Shown here: one piece after another, positions 1-36,889 of the stretch
How positions within the stretch are numbered: the stretch's first letter is position 1
Layout: the number at the start of each line of letters is the position of its first letter
Origin: Rhynochetos jubatus
Taxonomy: Eukaryota > Chordata > Aves > Eurypygiformes > Rhynochetidae
Length of the DNA: 64,000 nt
Direction: 5' to 3'
Assembly (NCBI GenBank): GCA_027574665.1
Contig: CM050656.1
Location: forward strand, 6,385,001-6,449,000
Notes under the pieces: generated by a model
What the model was told of the DNA's origin: nothing
Databases searched by the model: none
Seen by the model: only the letters and a program-made list of their open reading frames with translations
Made by a program: the position numbers and the translations under genes

Positions 1-2537
1 ATCCAGTATTAAGTGGGTAGTTGTAATTCCTGCAGGATAAAGAATGATAAAGAAACAAAATGCTTTAATCCTCCACAAATTTGTCTAACATTTAATCTAG
101 CTACTAACCATATGATATTTCCTTTCTCGAGCAGTCTTAATTTGTTCTTAATTCTACTAATTAGGACTATAAAACTAAGGGAGAAAGTTGAAATCATCAG
201 CTATTAAATTCATATTTGTAAAGCTGTGGCTCACACGTGACATTCATGTTCAGAGCTGTGCAGGAATCCTCGGTGTGGATCTGTGCTTTCAGAGTAATTC
301 ACATTCACACAGCAGGTCAGAGCACAATCATCACACTAACACTGTGCACTCCTTTCGTCTGATCATCTCAAACTGCAAAGCAAAGACAATTTAATACTCA
401 TGAAGCTTCTAACAATCTGGAAGCAGAGTCCCTTATAAGGTAGTAACCATCTTTTCTCTCCAGTGCTTCCCCCTCCTATAAACATCCTCTCCATCCTCCC
501 AGGTCCAGCTCCATCCAGCTGTTCTTCAGTCAGGCCCCTGTATCAGCCAAGGCCCTGGGCTCAGCCAGAAGGTTGTGTCTGCATCTAATAGGACAGTAAG
601 GCACAGCTGGCTGTAGTCTGTACCTTGCTTTGGCTACAGATTTGACATTTGAGACAGAGAATCATCAGCCTTATGAACGATTTGCAGAGCTAACCCAGTG
701 TTTGTGCTGTTATTACCAGGGTGAAAGCTCTGTTGATGGCAGCACAGCGCTGAGACGTACAGCACTGCTTACAATGGTCTAGTGAGTGTTGTTCATCGCT
801 AGCCGCATCACTACACAGAGTCTAAAATGTCTTAAGCTACATCACTCCAGTTAAACGAAAATGTCTGCACAGGGACTGCATTCATTTAGCTGAACCTTGC
901 TAACTTGTGATAGTTTCTTTATCTGGAAAGATGGACTAGATGATCTTCCAACCCAAACCGCTCTATGATTCTATTTGGTCAAAGCTGCTGTCCTCTGCTA
1001 TCATGTCCTCGTACATCCATCGTCACCCCATCAAAACCCCCTCATTTTCAATCTTCAGTTTTGATCCTTAGATTACCCTTTAAGCAAAATTCTTTTCCCT
1101 CTGCTTTACCCTGAAAAGGATAATTAATTATCAATTTGTATCAACTGCTCTCAGTGTCTGATGCTACTGAGACAGATTCTACCTCATAATTTTAAGTGCA
1201 ACCATAATGTCATGTTATGAACCCTTAAAATAGCAACATTTTTTTTTCTAAGCCAGCGCTGCACAGCATGCTCTTGTGTGACTCCGTTAGCAGCAAGCAT
1301 ATGCTGCTGCTGCAGAAGGCAGCTCTGGAAAACGTTTTGGTTCGGTATGCATTTAACTTCATATATATAGCAATTCCCTTTGGAATGAGAAGGTATATGA
1401 AAGCATGTAGTTGGGTCATAGGCTGTCACTGTCTTTGCCGCTAGGTTTGGAAGTTTTGGGCTGAAAATAAATTGGTTATGAAAATGGTCCTATTAGAATC
1501 ATTACACAAATCTTGATTCCCAAATGCTGCACAGAAATATATGACTTTTTAGCTTTTTTTTGCCCAATTATACTATGATTGCTCTTTGAAGCCTGTAGAG
1601 GGTGTGCTCTCCATTTCAAATTAGGACTGAATGTCTTTCTGCAAAGTAGGTATCTAGCTCAAACTGAAGTTATAAATTAGCTGCAGATACTACTGGGTGA
1701 AATGTTATGGACTGAGACACACAGAAAGTCAGAAAAGAATATGACAAGAGTCCGTTTGAATTAAAAATCTCTCGGTCTCACTGCAGCTCTCACAGTGTAT
1801 GGTCATTGTCTTCCTCTGTAGCTCAGCTGTGAGCAAAGCTGAAGCTGTTGGCCTCACTTCAGAGTCTTGTTCTGAACTCTCAGAACCGTATTAAAAAAAA
1901 ATGTAGCAGAGACCTTACAGCTCGATCTCAATTCTTTTACTCAGGAATGAGATCCTCCTTTTGAAAAGCCAACTGTTCTTGATCAAACCACTGCAATGTC
2001 TACATCACTTACAATTTTAGTGATGAAAGTGTATCAGGAGGTTCTACAGGTTATGAATTATCTCACAGGATTACTTCCAAGTCCCAAACTAGATTACAGC
2101 ACCCAAGGGGTCTCAGGAATATATCCCTGAACACTGACTGTCTTGAACAGCTTGTTCTCTAAGTAGGGAAGATGCTATAAGGGAACAATCTTCTCTGCAG
2201 TTAGCAGATGAGGAAGGGAATGATAGCAGGTATGTTGCCCCAGTTAAACATGGAGAATGTGTCAGAGCCAGAAACTGAAACTAGAGCTCCTGGGGCTTGC
2301 TCCAGGTACTTAGAAACAAGTCCCAAAACTTACATTCTGAGGAACTGTCTGTTGAGCCTTGCTCAGACAGGTACAGCTGTATGGCATGAGTGGGAGAGAG
2401 TGGCAGTCTGCTGCACTCATCCAGCCCTTGCTCTCTAGGAGGGTAAATAACTGATTTATTGTGGGAGACCCAAGGCACAGTGAACAGAAGTTGTTTTCAG
2501 ATCCATAGAAATTATTCTTTTATTTGTTCATTTTTAG
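1..2537 (+). other. SLC1A7: SLC1A7 intron, 5' part of window
   Basis: I searched all frames for the preceding EAAT exon (the DAFLDLIR region) and did not find it. Apart from the CR1 end near 918-975 I see only unique A/T-rich intronic sequence. Confidence 0.7.
918..975 (+). repeat. CR1 LINE 3'-end fragment (short)
   Basis: ggactagatgatcttccaa followed by ctctatgattctat is the terminal segment of a CR1 LINE in sense orientation, with internal loss. Intronic to SLC1A7. Confidence 0.7.
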
Positions 2538-26949
<24,412 letters not shown>

Positions 26950-28030
26950 CTGCTACACTCCGTGGTATCTCACACCCCAGTGACCTGATACCCAATCTCT
27001 ACCTCACAGCTGGAAGAGGGATTTTTTGCCTTGAACAGGAAAATGTGGAATTACGGCCACCCTGCTTGTACTGGAGCTACGAGACCAGCTGTGAACATCA
27101 GGAAAGGCACACAGATTGCCAGAGACATGGGCTTCTTTAGGTGGAAGACTTCAATACTGAAAAAATAACTAATGGACAACTACTGTTGTATTCTGCACTC
27201 ATTTGACTCCACTATAGTATTTGACACTCCTTTGGCTTCTTTTTTTAAAGTGTTTCTTTTTTATTTGACCCTTTTTGATTTTCTAACCAAAGCCTTTTTT
27301 TTTTGTGAATCTCAGTAATTATGAACAGTGTATTTATGTAGATTTTTTGCTATGTGAAAGTTTCACCAAAACAGCTGAAGATATAATTTTGTCTGATATT
27401 CGCTAAATACAGAGTTTGTGCTTAGTTTTAGAACCGCAGTAAGAAAATCACACTGATTTCCTGATCCCAAGGGGTTACACGTACTACAAAATAACACTTC
27501 AAGCGGGGGTGAAGCAAAGCATGCATTTTTGCAAGAAAGCACATTAAGGTAATTCTGATGGGCAGCCTTCAGAGACAGGCATTCAAGTGTGATACAGAAC
27601 ACAAAGAATTCCTAGGTTACTGCAGAGCAGTTTGCCTTCCAAGTGCCAGATTTATTAACCTTTTTTTTAACCTAACTCTTCAGTAGAGTCAGTACCATGC
27701 ACATGCAGTGGCAGCGGCGGTGTGAGCCCTAATCCATAAGCACTGGTGCTAATGTGTTCTCTCCTGTCATCTGTAGGTTGTTCTACTGTAAATATGTATA
27801 AACCCAAAGCTCAAGCTCTTGAACCATATGCATCATCCTAAGGGAAGACTGAACACAAACTGGAAACCGATGATGCTGAGTAATACTGGGGGTTTGTGAG
27901 GAGTTTGCTGTGGAAACCGGCCCATTATTTCTCATAATTCAGTGGTTTGATCTACATTGACAATTACTCCCTCTCCACTGTCTACTGAATCTTTCAGTAA
28001 CAATAAAATCTGCCGAGTATGTTTCCAATG
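26950..28030 (+). other. SLC1A7: SLC1A7 3' untranslated region
   Basis: Sequence after the TAA with T-rich tracts (about 27240-27310) and no coding signal. It probably ends 10-30 bases past AATAAA at 28002. The exact cleavage position is inferred, and a longer form using the second AATAAA at 28052 is possible. Confidence 0.7.
28002..28007 (+). terminator. SLC1A7: Poly(A) signal of SLC1A7
   Basis: AATAAA about 1.05 kb after the stop, followed within 15-40 bases by T/GT-rich sequence (gtatgtttccaatgtttgtg) as expected of a downstream element. A second AATAAA lies at 28052-28057. Confidence 0.65.
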
Positions 28031-30417
28031 TTTGTGATAGAGAACATTTTTAATAAACCTGCCATTTCAATAACAGGCTGTCTGTGCACTTCTACTATTA
28101 GTGTCATCTTATTTCTCTGCCAAAATGGAGCGTGGAAGCGAGGAGACCTTTTGAAAAGTTGGGATTCGATCCAGAGATTGCATACTAGTTCATACCAACA
28201 CACTTGACGTATTATATTTAGCTACTTATGGCGTATCAGTTTCAGACAACATGTGCCTGGTATCATAATATGCTCCTCTCATCAGTAGAGAAAAAATAAC
28301 TCTGTCAAAAAGGACAATTTCTGCACTCACCAGAAGCAGAACTTCGTGCACATGATTAATTGTTTTCCTGGGATGTGCATTTTCTCCTCTTCTTTGAGGG
28401 CTGCTGTTCAGACTATTTCTTTTGTCATGCACTAATTAGTTGCCTCAGAGGGCTGTAGTATTAGTAGTTTAAATATCAATGGTAAAGCCAGAAAGAACAA
28501 ACATACATCTTATTCGCCTATAATTCCTCAGAAATGATGTGTTGATTTGAAAATACATATGGCTGCTAACTATTCTCCTGATCTGATCCTGGAGCGAAAA
28601 CAGCAAACACAGACTACAAAGAACAGGGAAGAACTGAACAGGTTGCTCCTGAACAAGTCCTGTCATGGACCTGCTCTACAGAGTGCCATTAAAATGAGTG
28701 ATTCGGGAGAGCGGAGGCTGGTCTGCGCCTCTCAGAACGAGCAGAAGCACCAGCTGACAAACAGCATCTGCTACTTTCATCTCACAGCCCTGGCAGCTCC
28801 AGGAGGTCCCCTTCATCCTCTCCCAGCTGTCCATCCTCCCTGCACCATCTCCCCTCCTCTCCCAGCTGTACAGACCCAATTATTTATGAGGCCAGACGAA
28901 GAATCAGATGAGAAGTATTTTTAATTCAAACCAGTTCCCATATGTTTTTAGCACAGTCCTAACAAACAGTTGTGTCAACAAAAGTGAAGGGGTGACACAG
29001 GGACAAGAACAAGCAGCCAGTGATGAAACAGCGCAAGTGTATACGGAGAGGGCAGATCTCTGCACACGGACTTTGCCAGCAAAGAGAACACAACATGAAG
29101 TTTCAGTTTCACCCAACCAATTACAACTATGTGAACTGATCATAAAATCCTGCCTGTCATCTATCACTTTACAATCAATTTGCAAAGAAAAAAATAATCA
29201 AGAAAGAGGCCAAGCAGATCCAAGATTTGGAATGAGTAGTTCCAAACGAAGTGGTTTTGGATGAGCCTGCCCACACATCACGCCAAGGTGCCATGGACTG
29301 CCAAGCAGCTGCTAGTCTTACCACCACCTTCTCCAGCCACCTACAACCTTTGGCTAACTACCAGGGCAGACCCTTCTGCCTGCTTGCCCAAGGACAGCTT
29401 AATCATATCTCAAGAGGCCTAAGCCAACTCCAGTGCTAAGAAGCTGCGACTTCCACAAGGAGAACTTCAGGTGAGTCAAAGCATCAAAGAGCAGAAGCAG
29501 CAGCTGGTTGTGCTACACAAGTCCTGCACAGTAACGAAAACCACAGTTTTGTCCTTTACACTCGGTTTGGCAAGCAGGGAATGTGAAGTCTCAGGTGTGA
29601 AGGAACATTTTCATGAAACCAACAGGCTGTTATAAAATCAGCCTTCTGCATTGAAACCTGATTCATAGACGGTGTGGTTTTGCTTTGCAAATTTGAAATG
29701 CCTTTTTTTTTTTTTTACATTATATTGTTCAGATCTTTAAAATTTGGGTTCTATACCAGTATGTCCCTCCCATTCACCCCCAAAATTACACCAATCATAA
29801 CTCAGCATCATTTTTGTGACTCACTGTCTCCTGTAGTTTGGAGCTACTGTTTGGTGTTTTACATTTTGCTTTTCAAACCATTTTCGGGGCAAGTTTATAT
29901 TCTGTTGATGTTGTCTAGGGCCTGGCACCAAAGTGGTAGCTGCAATGTGAACCAGCGGGCAGGAAGTCAGCGGTCCAGTTTCTCACCTGACCTTTATAAT
30001 TGGTGGTATCAAACAGTGCTAACTAGAGGCCTCTGTCTCTTTAGGTCTTTGTTCCGGTAAATACAGATTCCTTAGTGTAGCGTGACCTGCTGCTGCAGTC
30101 GTTCTGTACTAAGAACGCAGGACACCACTGGTAACTGCCGAGAGGCAAACACTGCAGTTAAAATACTTTTTAAGGCAAGCTTTCCTCCACTTTAGCTATT
30201 TTTTGTGTCTCATGGTGTTTGTTGTCAGGCAGCTTGATATGGGGTTCACATATTCCAGCTACAATCACACTTCCTTCCAACAAAAATAATGAAGCTGTTG
30301 ATTATCATGTCAGAGCGCAAGCTTTGTCTTGATAAATATTTCTCCTACTTTCTGAGCATAAAAACAAACATGTGACCTTTATAGTCTCAAAATGCTTGTA
30401 TTTAAGAAAAAAAAATT

Positions 30418-30443
30418 CAATCAATCAACCAATCAATCAATCA
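30418..30443 (+). repeat. (CAAT)n short tandem repeat
   Basis: Six CAAT/CAAC units after an A-rich run, with one substitution. Intergenic. Confidence 0.85.
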
Positions 30444-33400
30444 GTATCACAACAGTTTGCATGGAATACTGTCAAGTATATGTGGAAGGAACATATTTCT
30501 TAACTGGCGACATTCAACCGTATTTTGAAGTTGCCTCCTCCTGCTAACAGGAAAGGGAACTTAGCCAATTAAAGTGTACTCAGGGCACATATGGGGAGAG
30601 TGTTGAGGAGGGAAGAGAAGATAATTAAGAAGGGTGATGACCCTTCTTAATCCAAATGAACCCAAATGAACACATTCTTATCAGAGAGTTGTTTTGTGCT
30701 GGATAATTTGCACCGGCATTGCTCTGGAGATACTACTTAGAGGAAAGAAGCCACTGCAGATTGTTGTGGTCTAAAACATCATTAGAGTCATCTTAAAACA
30801 GGTTTTTGAGGATTTTGCCAATTCCAAGGAAATTTTGAAGTGTTGAATTGCTGTAATAAATCCTTGTGCAAGAATTTGAACTGGGAGAAAGAGACACAAC
30901 CAGGGCACTTATGCATCCTGCTAACTCCCAAGAGCTTTAGGCTGCCAACGCAAATATAGTTTATGAAATTAAACATTTGCTCATATTCTCAGCTAGTCTT
31001 AATTGATGCCACTTAAATTATTTAATTGCAGCTAAGCTTATTGGTGTCACCTGAATAAGTATCCCAACATACAAACCAGATGATCTAAATAATTAGCTGA
31101 AACATTAAATCATAGACTCCCTCCATGCTATGCTAGCAATTCTAAAGCACTTAGAAGATATGGTAACTCTCTAACGTCCCCATTCAATGAGCTCTTGCTT
31201 TCAATTCTACAATAAACACTGATTTTAGTCCCTTTTTAACAAGAGTGAACTGATTTGTAGTATTTTCAAAGCAGAAGAAAAGCTTCATCTTCTAGCCAGA
31301 TGGATAGTCTTGGAAATTACCTCAGTCCTTTCCGTGCTTTCCATAAAAATGAGCTAACTACTAGCAGAAGGTGGTTGATGTGTGCAAGCAAAATGGGTAA
31401 CCTGGGAAATGAATTTAATCTGGAAAACTCAGGCTGCCTCTGATCTGGCCGAATGCTAAGTACTCCTGTGTCTCTACCGAACGACCAGGTGTGTTTTTAC
31501 ATCAAGACAGCGATCTTTCATTACAGTCACAGTGGCAATGAGGAACTGCTGGGTTTCCTCTCCAGGCACTAAGCTGAGATCACAGCCCTCCAGCTGTGGA
31601 CTAAATACAGTCAGGGGAGAACGCAGTGTAGGTTTTTCCCCAGGGATGCTACTGCTGCCTGTTTTGCAGCGGGGGGAGCACACCTTTTTGCAATAATAAT
31701 GGCTGGAAAATCTGATTTTGCCACATTTTAAAAAGACACCACGGAACAGATAAATTCAATGCATCTATTCATTAAGGGTTGGACTGCAAATGAAATACAT
31801 GTATTAAATTTCTCACTTTAGCCTATGATTTCATATACAACTAAGGAGGCAATATAGGCTCAAAATTACATTCGTCCCTAACTACTTTGGAGCACACTGA
31901 TTGATACGTCTGGAATTTATAAGAGGGTTTGTCCCACAAAACACAAAACGGATGAGATCAATAGAACAGGAAGGGTGGTCACTGCTTAAGTTCAGTTCAT
32001 TATTCACTACCTCAGACTTTTCATGTGATCTCATGGTCAAGTGGCCACAAGAATGCAGGGTTTGCTTCTCATCTACAAACAGAGAAAAAGTAGTTTTCTA
32101 ATTCAACAGGGTGTTGCATGGTAAGGATAAATCAGCTGAAGACTGAGACAGTTACATAACACGTTAGAGGGGACTCATGGTTACCTTGGATTAGCGGCTT
32201 CTGTCTCTCTGGAAGCACAGGATCACTACCCACAATATCCACAGGAATTGCCAGGCTCCTGTTTCAAGTGAAAAAAAAAAAATCAGATTCCATCATTCAT
32301 AAAGCAGCAACAGTTGCATCTCCATAGCCTACAAGACGATATATGCGAATGGATTTGGCACAGCTGAGCCTTTTGGCAGGTTTGTGTCACAGGATATTAC
32401 TGATATTTTACAGGATGTCAAAGTAAAATCATAGCAGCCTGCTACTGAAAGAGTGGTATTTGGGGGAAGGGAAAAAGGTGGCTTCAGAAAGACAAGATGG
32501 TGAGTATGGCTGGGTGAGGAGGAAGAGTATTTAATCGCTTGGCCTGCAATAGAATCAAATCTCCTTTCCTTGCTGGCTCCAAGATGAGAGGGTACCAACA
32601 GCTGGAGATGTAGGGGTCGAGCAAGCCACTCCTCCTTGCAAAGCATCTGCTTGTGGACAGCCACTAAAGACAAAGCAGACAGGTCTGCAGGTATCCACAA
32701 GCATTTGTGACTCACAGCTAATTCTTGGCTGCCACTCATTGGCTGGAAACTACTGGAACAGGCTATGCAATCAATGGAGCAACTCTTTTCCTTCTCCTAT
32801 TTCTGATACAAGGAAAACTTGTTTGTGCTCCCCCAAAGACTTTCGGTGGTTGAGCATGCTGTCCTTCCTTCCAAACTAGCACAGAGCAGTCAATCCAGCA
32901 CAAAACAAGCAAATACTGTTGCTGACATGTTTTCAATTAAGTAATTACAAAACCCTAGACTCCTCATGCCACTGGGAATTCCAGATGTGCTGAGGGTAGG
33001 TTACAGTTCTGCTTTTCAGTTTCCATCACAGGAGTTTTTCTTCTGTAAGGTACAGAGTTCTGCATCTGTTGCTTTAAAAGCAGTCAGCTTTCATCACAAA
33101 GAGGTATCTGCATTTCATTTAGGAATTAAACATATGCTTCTATGTGTCTGCACACAACAGCTGAAAGCCAGGATCTGACCCACCACATGAAACTCACTGC
33201 AGTTAATTGTTGCTTTTGAACTTTCCTAATAAGGATATAATATCTCTAGCTTTTTTTTTTTTTTCCCCAAAAGAAGGGTATTTTAATAAGATGGAAAAAG
33301 CAGGGGAAGCAAAACAAGAAGTGTTTTATGTTCACAGATATCTCACATTACATCTGCTACAAATACTGTATGGGCTAGATGGCAAAACCAAAAGAAAAAC

Positions 33401-34095
33401 AAGACTGACCTTGAGATGTTTCATTATGATTTCATTGCTTCTAGTGGTTTTATTGGGTTTTACCACTAGGCTATTAAAAACATGTGGAAATTATACAGAA
33501 CTAAGTCAAGTTGAGTATTTTCAACCCTAATCTTCCATCTTTTTTTCCCATTTAAATACTTTAAATTGTTCTTTTATATTTCATAAGTTTTTCTGAAAAC
33601 AAACTCAAAGTAGAGATTTGGGTAGTTATGTTTTATTGATGGTTTAATCAGTAAATGTATGATCCTTATTTTAGAATAAATCATCCAATCTTCTGGGGTT
33701 TTTTTTAATAGAATAAAGCATTTCTCTGACGTGAAATCCTTCCTAACAGAGTATTTGGGGAGGGAGGAATCAGGAAGGACAGGAGGGTGTCAGTCCAGCA
33801 CTGTGGTTGGAGCCAGCTCCAGCAGAAAGTTTGGAAAAGAAGTTTCAAAGCTCCCCGACGGAGAAAATTTCCACTGTGACTGCTCATTCTCAGGTGCTGT
33901 TTCGTCACTGGTGCTGTGCACAGGACTAATGTACAGCTCCATACCGTACTTTTTGCGCAAGTAACCTGCAGCTCTCTAGAGTAAATTTCACAACAGGTAT
34001 TAGAGATTATCTGCATCCCAGTTGTTTTGTTCATCCCCCCTCTGTAAAGTAAGTGGGAACAACCTGGAAGACTCGCTGCAGCTGTTCCTGCTTGC

Positions 34096-34179
34096 TTTGG
34101 CATTGGAAGACTCACTTTGGTTGTTCCTACCTCCTTCAGAGAGAGTAGGAACAACCAGAGTGAGTCCTCCGGTGCCAAA
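34096..34179 (+). repeat. Long imperfect inverted repeat (hairpin)
   Basis: Arms 34096-34130 and 34145-34179 pair over 35 positions: 31 Watson-Crick, 3 G-U on the plus-strand transcript, 1 A-C, around a 14-base loop. A 27-base direct copy of the left arm lies at 34065-34091 (versus 34104-34130), with period 39. It may be a foldback element or a pre-miRNA-like hairpin; function unknown. Confidence 0.8.
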
Positions 34180-35279
34180 TCTTTTAAGCTGTGGATGATA
34201 AGGATGCCTCATGGTGCAGCAACTCTGCTGCCTTCAGAGCATCAGTAAAGTGCTTTGGGTTTTACCAAACAACTCCTGCATTTGATTTAAACAGACCTGA
34301 AACAGAGGTGCACCACAAAGCAGGGGAGAGATCTGGAGTGCTGCATAACTAACCAAGGTTAATTTAAATCCTTTATAAAAGATATATCCTAAGTAAACAT
34401 TTTTTAAAGCTAATTTCTTTGATGACTGTCAACAAACACACAATTATATCCTAAGTAATAAAAGCATGAGACTCGTTCATTTCTTGTCTGCAACTGGAGC
34501 TAACAATACTGCAAATCAATCTGAATTTTTATGGGAAGAAACGTTCTTGACAGTATCATAATCATATGCTAAAAACAGATCCTGGAACTACCATGGGGAA
34601 AACTTGAGATAGCCTGTACAACTGTGCATTGAACAGCCTTTGCCTGATTTAAAACCATTTAAAGAAGGACTTTATTGATGGACTGTTTAATGTCCTTGGA
34701 TACTACTGAAGAATTTTTATGGAAACACTTTGTATACTGGATTATTAGAACACATTTATCATCCACTGCCTCCACATATATCTCACAGCTGGCTGGCTTT
34801 ACAATAGCAGTATGAATCAGAGCTACAGGGCACACCAATATTTTCCTCACTGAAGGAAATTGAGTTCTTTAGGGAATTTACTCACTGTTCTTATATTAGC
34901 AACATAATAAAGCAATTACAATGATCTCCATAAATTAATCCCATTGGAGGAGGAAATATCTTGAAAAAACAAGGCTAAATTCACATTATATAAAACTCTT
35001 TATATAAGTTTTTAGGACAACTATTCCCAAACCCAGGGAGGAGGACACACCAGTATTACTGTATAGAGTGAAATCAATTAATAGGATATTGGACTAGATC
35101 ATAGAAGCTTTCCAAGAGACTGCTTCCCATCAAAAATATTATTTGTAAAATATGTCTTTATTCTTCTTACATTTTTGTAAGTAAAATTTGTACAAATGCT
35201 AGTGGGCTCAGCCAACACGGTGACAAACAGCATCATAAACTAAACTGTTGACCATCAGGAACCACTGTCAGAAGAGCTG

Positions 35280-36720
35280 GGAAGTGTCAATCAGACCCCT
35301 CCTGCCTCCCCTCTCCGCATGGACCACCGGGAGCAGAAGAAATGGCAGCTGAAGCCCTGGGAGGACACTTCCCATTCTCATCCACTGTTAACGCTGGCCC
35401 ATGCCCACTCCTGCACGCACCTAACTTTTGCTACTCCACATCTTTGGCCATTTCAGGAAAAAGTCCCCTCTATCCCTCTCACAAAGCAGCAGAAGAGGAG
35501 GAAGATGTTTGTCCCGCCGATGCCTTAGGAGCAGGCCTGCCAGCCCAACTCTTCAGCACCTGCAGAAGTTGGAGGATCCTTCCCCCAGTAGCCCTTTTAA
35601 TGGACAATCCTGTACTTCTGAGAGCGAGCTGATGAAAACAATCTCCAAGTCCCTGATGCGCAGCAGACAGGGCAGATCTTCACCCCGGCACAGCTGTCTG
35701 ACCCAGAGCCGGCTGCGAGGAGGGTGGTTGGCAGCCCTGGGAGGAAGCAGCCCCACGGCGATGCTGCACCGCTGCCAGAGGTCTGCAGTTGGTGGTTCAT
35801 TAGGAGCCGCTGCTGCTCCCCTGAGGGAGAACTTTGCAGCTCTCCTCCTGCCCCACCACAGCCCCATACAAATTTGGTCACAAGTTTTCCTTTGGGGGGT
35901 TTCCCCTTTTCCTTCTTTAACATATTTTTACTTAGAAGAGTCTCTACTTACTGTGTAAAGCACCTCTTTTTCATGAAACACAACACTTAAACCCCAAGCC
36001 CCACAGCATGGTGTGGTGAGGCCCTTGAGGCAGAGCAGGAGCCCCCTCACACCACAACGGCGCCTCACCCCCCCAGACCCTCACCCTGCCTCCCTCCCTG
36101 GTGGCACGGCCGCTGGCATCCCCCACAACTCACCCCTCCTGCCAGCCACGGCTGGGGACATCCAGTCACTCACACCGTCCTGTTCCCCCTCACAGGGCGC
36201 CATCTTGGAGGAGGGAAGGCCTCGGCCTGGTGCCACCTCCCTGCCCACAGAGGAGCCGCTGGGGCCCGGGCCTCTCCTCTCCTCTCCTCTCCTCTCCTCT
36301 CCTCTCCTCTCCTCTCCTCTCCTCTCCTCTCCTCTCCTCACAGCAGGTGGGCTGGCGCCTGCTCCTTGTGGGGCCTTTTTGCCTGTCTGAGGCAGGAGGA
36401 GCCCTCCACTTCTGGGAATGTGGGCAGCGGAGGGAAACAGGCTCCCTGGCTCCAGCCTGAGCCCCGGCACCTCAGGGTGGGCCCTGTGGCCCCTCCCAGC
36501 ACCCAGGGAGGGAAAAGGGGATCTGTAACTCCCCGGGGGCGGGGGAGATGAAACCCCTGGGGAATACACAATTGCCCTTAGCCTTTTTTCCCAGAAGCCA
36601 CCAAATGACAAGCCCCTGGGGTTACCCAGCGGGGAGCGGTGTGGGGCAGGAGTGAGGGGAGGGTGTGCAGGGGTGGGAGTGGGAACAGTGCTGGGTGCCC
36701 CAGTCCTCCCCTCCAAGCAC
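35280..36720. other. GC-rich intergenic block
   Basis: Clearly more GC-rich than the A/T-rich DNA on both sides, with scattered CpG, a YY1-type CGCCATCTTG at 36199-36208 and the CCTCT array. Several open frames cross it, the longest on the minus strand at 36081-36716, but their composition follows the GC bias and none resembles a known protein. Candidate regulatory element or lncRNA promoter; unproven. Confidence 0.4.
36271..36339 (+). repeat. (CCTCT)n pentanucleotide microsatellite
   Basis: Thirteen perfect CCTCT units plus a partial unit, pure pyrimidine on this strand and G-rich purine on the other. Flanked by GC-rich sequence. Confidence 0.97.
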
Positions 36721-36845
36721 GTTCAAATGCATTTTAGGAATAAAGTTGCCAGCTGAATGTTTTAGGCTTGAAGATTTCATCTATCCTAGCCTTAAAATTT
36801 TCCATTATTCTTTTTCCCAAATCCAAGCAATTCACAGAAATAAAG

Positions 36846-36889
36846 TTAATGAAAATAACTGCTGTAATTTTTATTAATGAAAATAACTG
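36846..36889 (+). repeat. Two-copy direct repeat
   Basis: ttaatgaaaataactg occurs at 36846-36861 and 36874-36889, period 28, separated by A/T-rich sequence. Intergenic. Confidence 0.8.

Noticed and set aside
1..2537. An earlier SLC1A7 exon in the window
   Set aside because: No sequence matching the expected upstream EAAT segment with splice sites was found.
33705..34178. 157-codon minus-strand frame
   Set aside because: No homology recognised; it crosses the inverted repeat and has no exon-like boundaries.
35088..35130. CR1-like word ggactagatcatagaag
   Set aside because: Only about 20 bases resemble the CR1 3' region and the terminal octamer is absent; too short to call.
35428..35958. 176-codon open frame on the plus strand
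   Set aside because: Composition follows the GC-rich block and overlaps equally long frames on the other strand; no recognisable protein.
36081..36716. 211-codon open frame on the minus strand
   Set aside because: Open because of GC bias and the CCTCT array, which gives an RRGEE repeat; no domain, signal or splice context.
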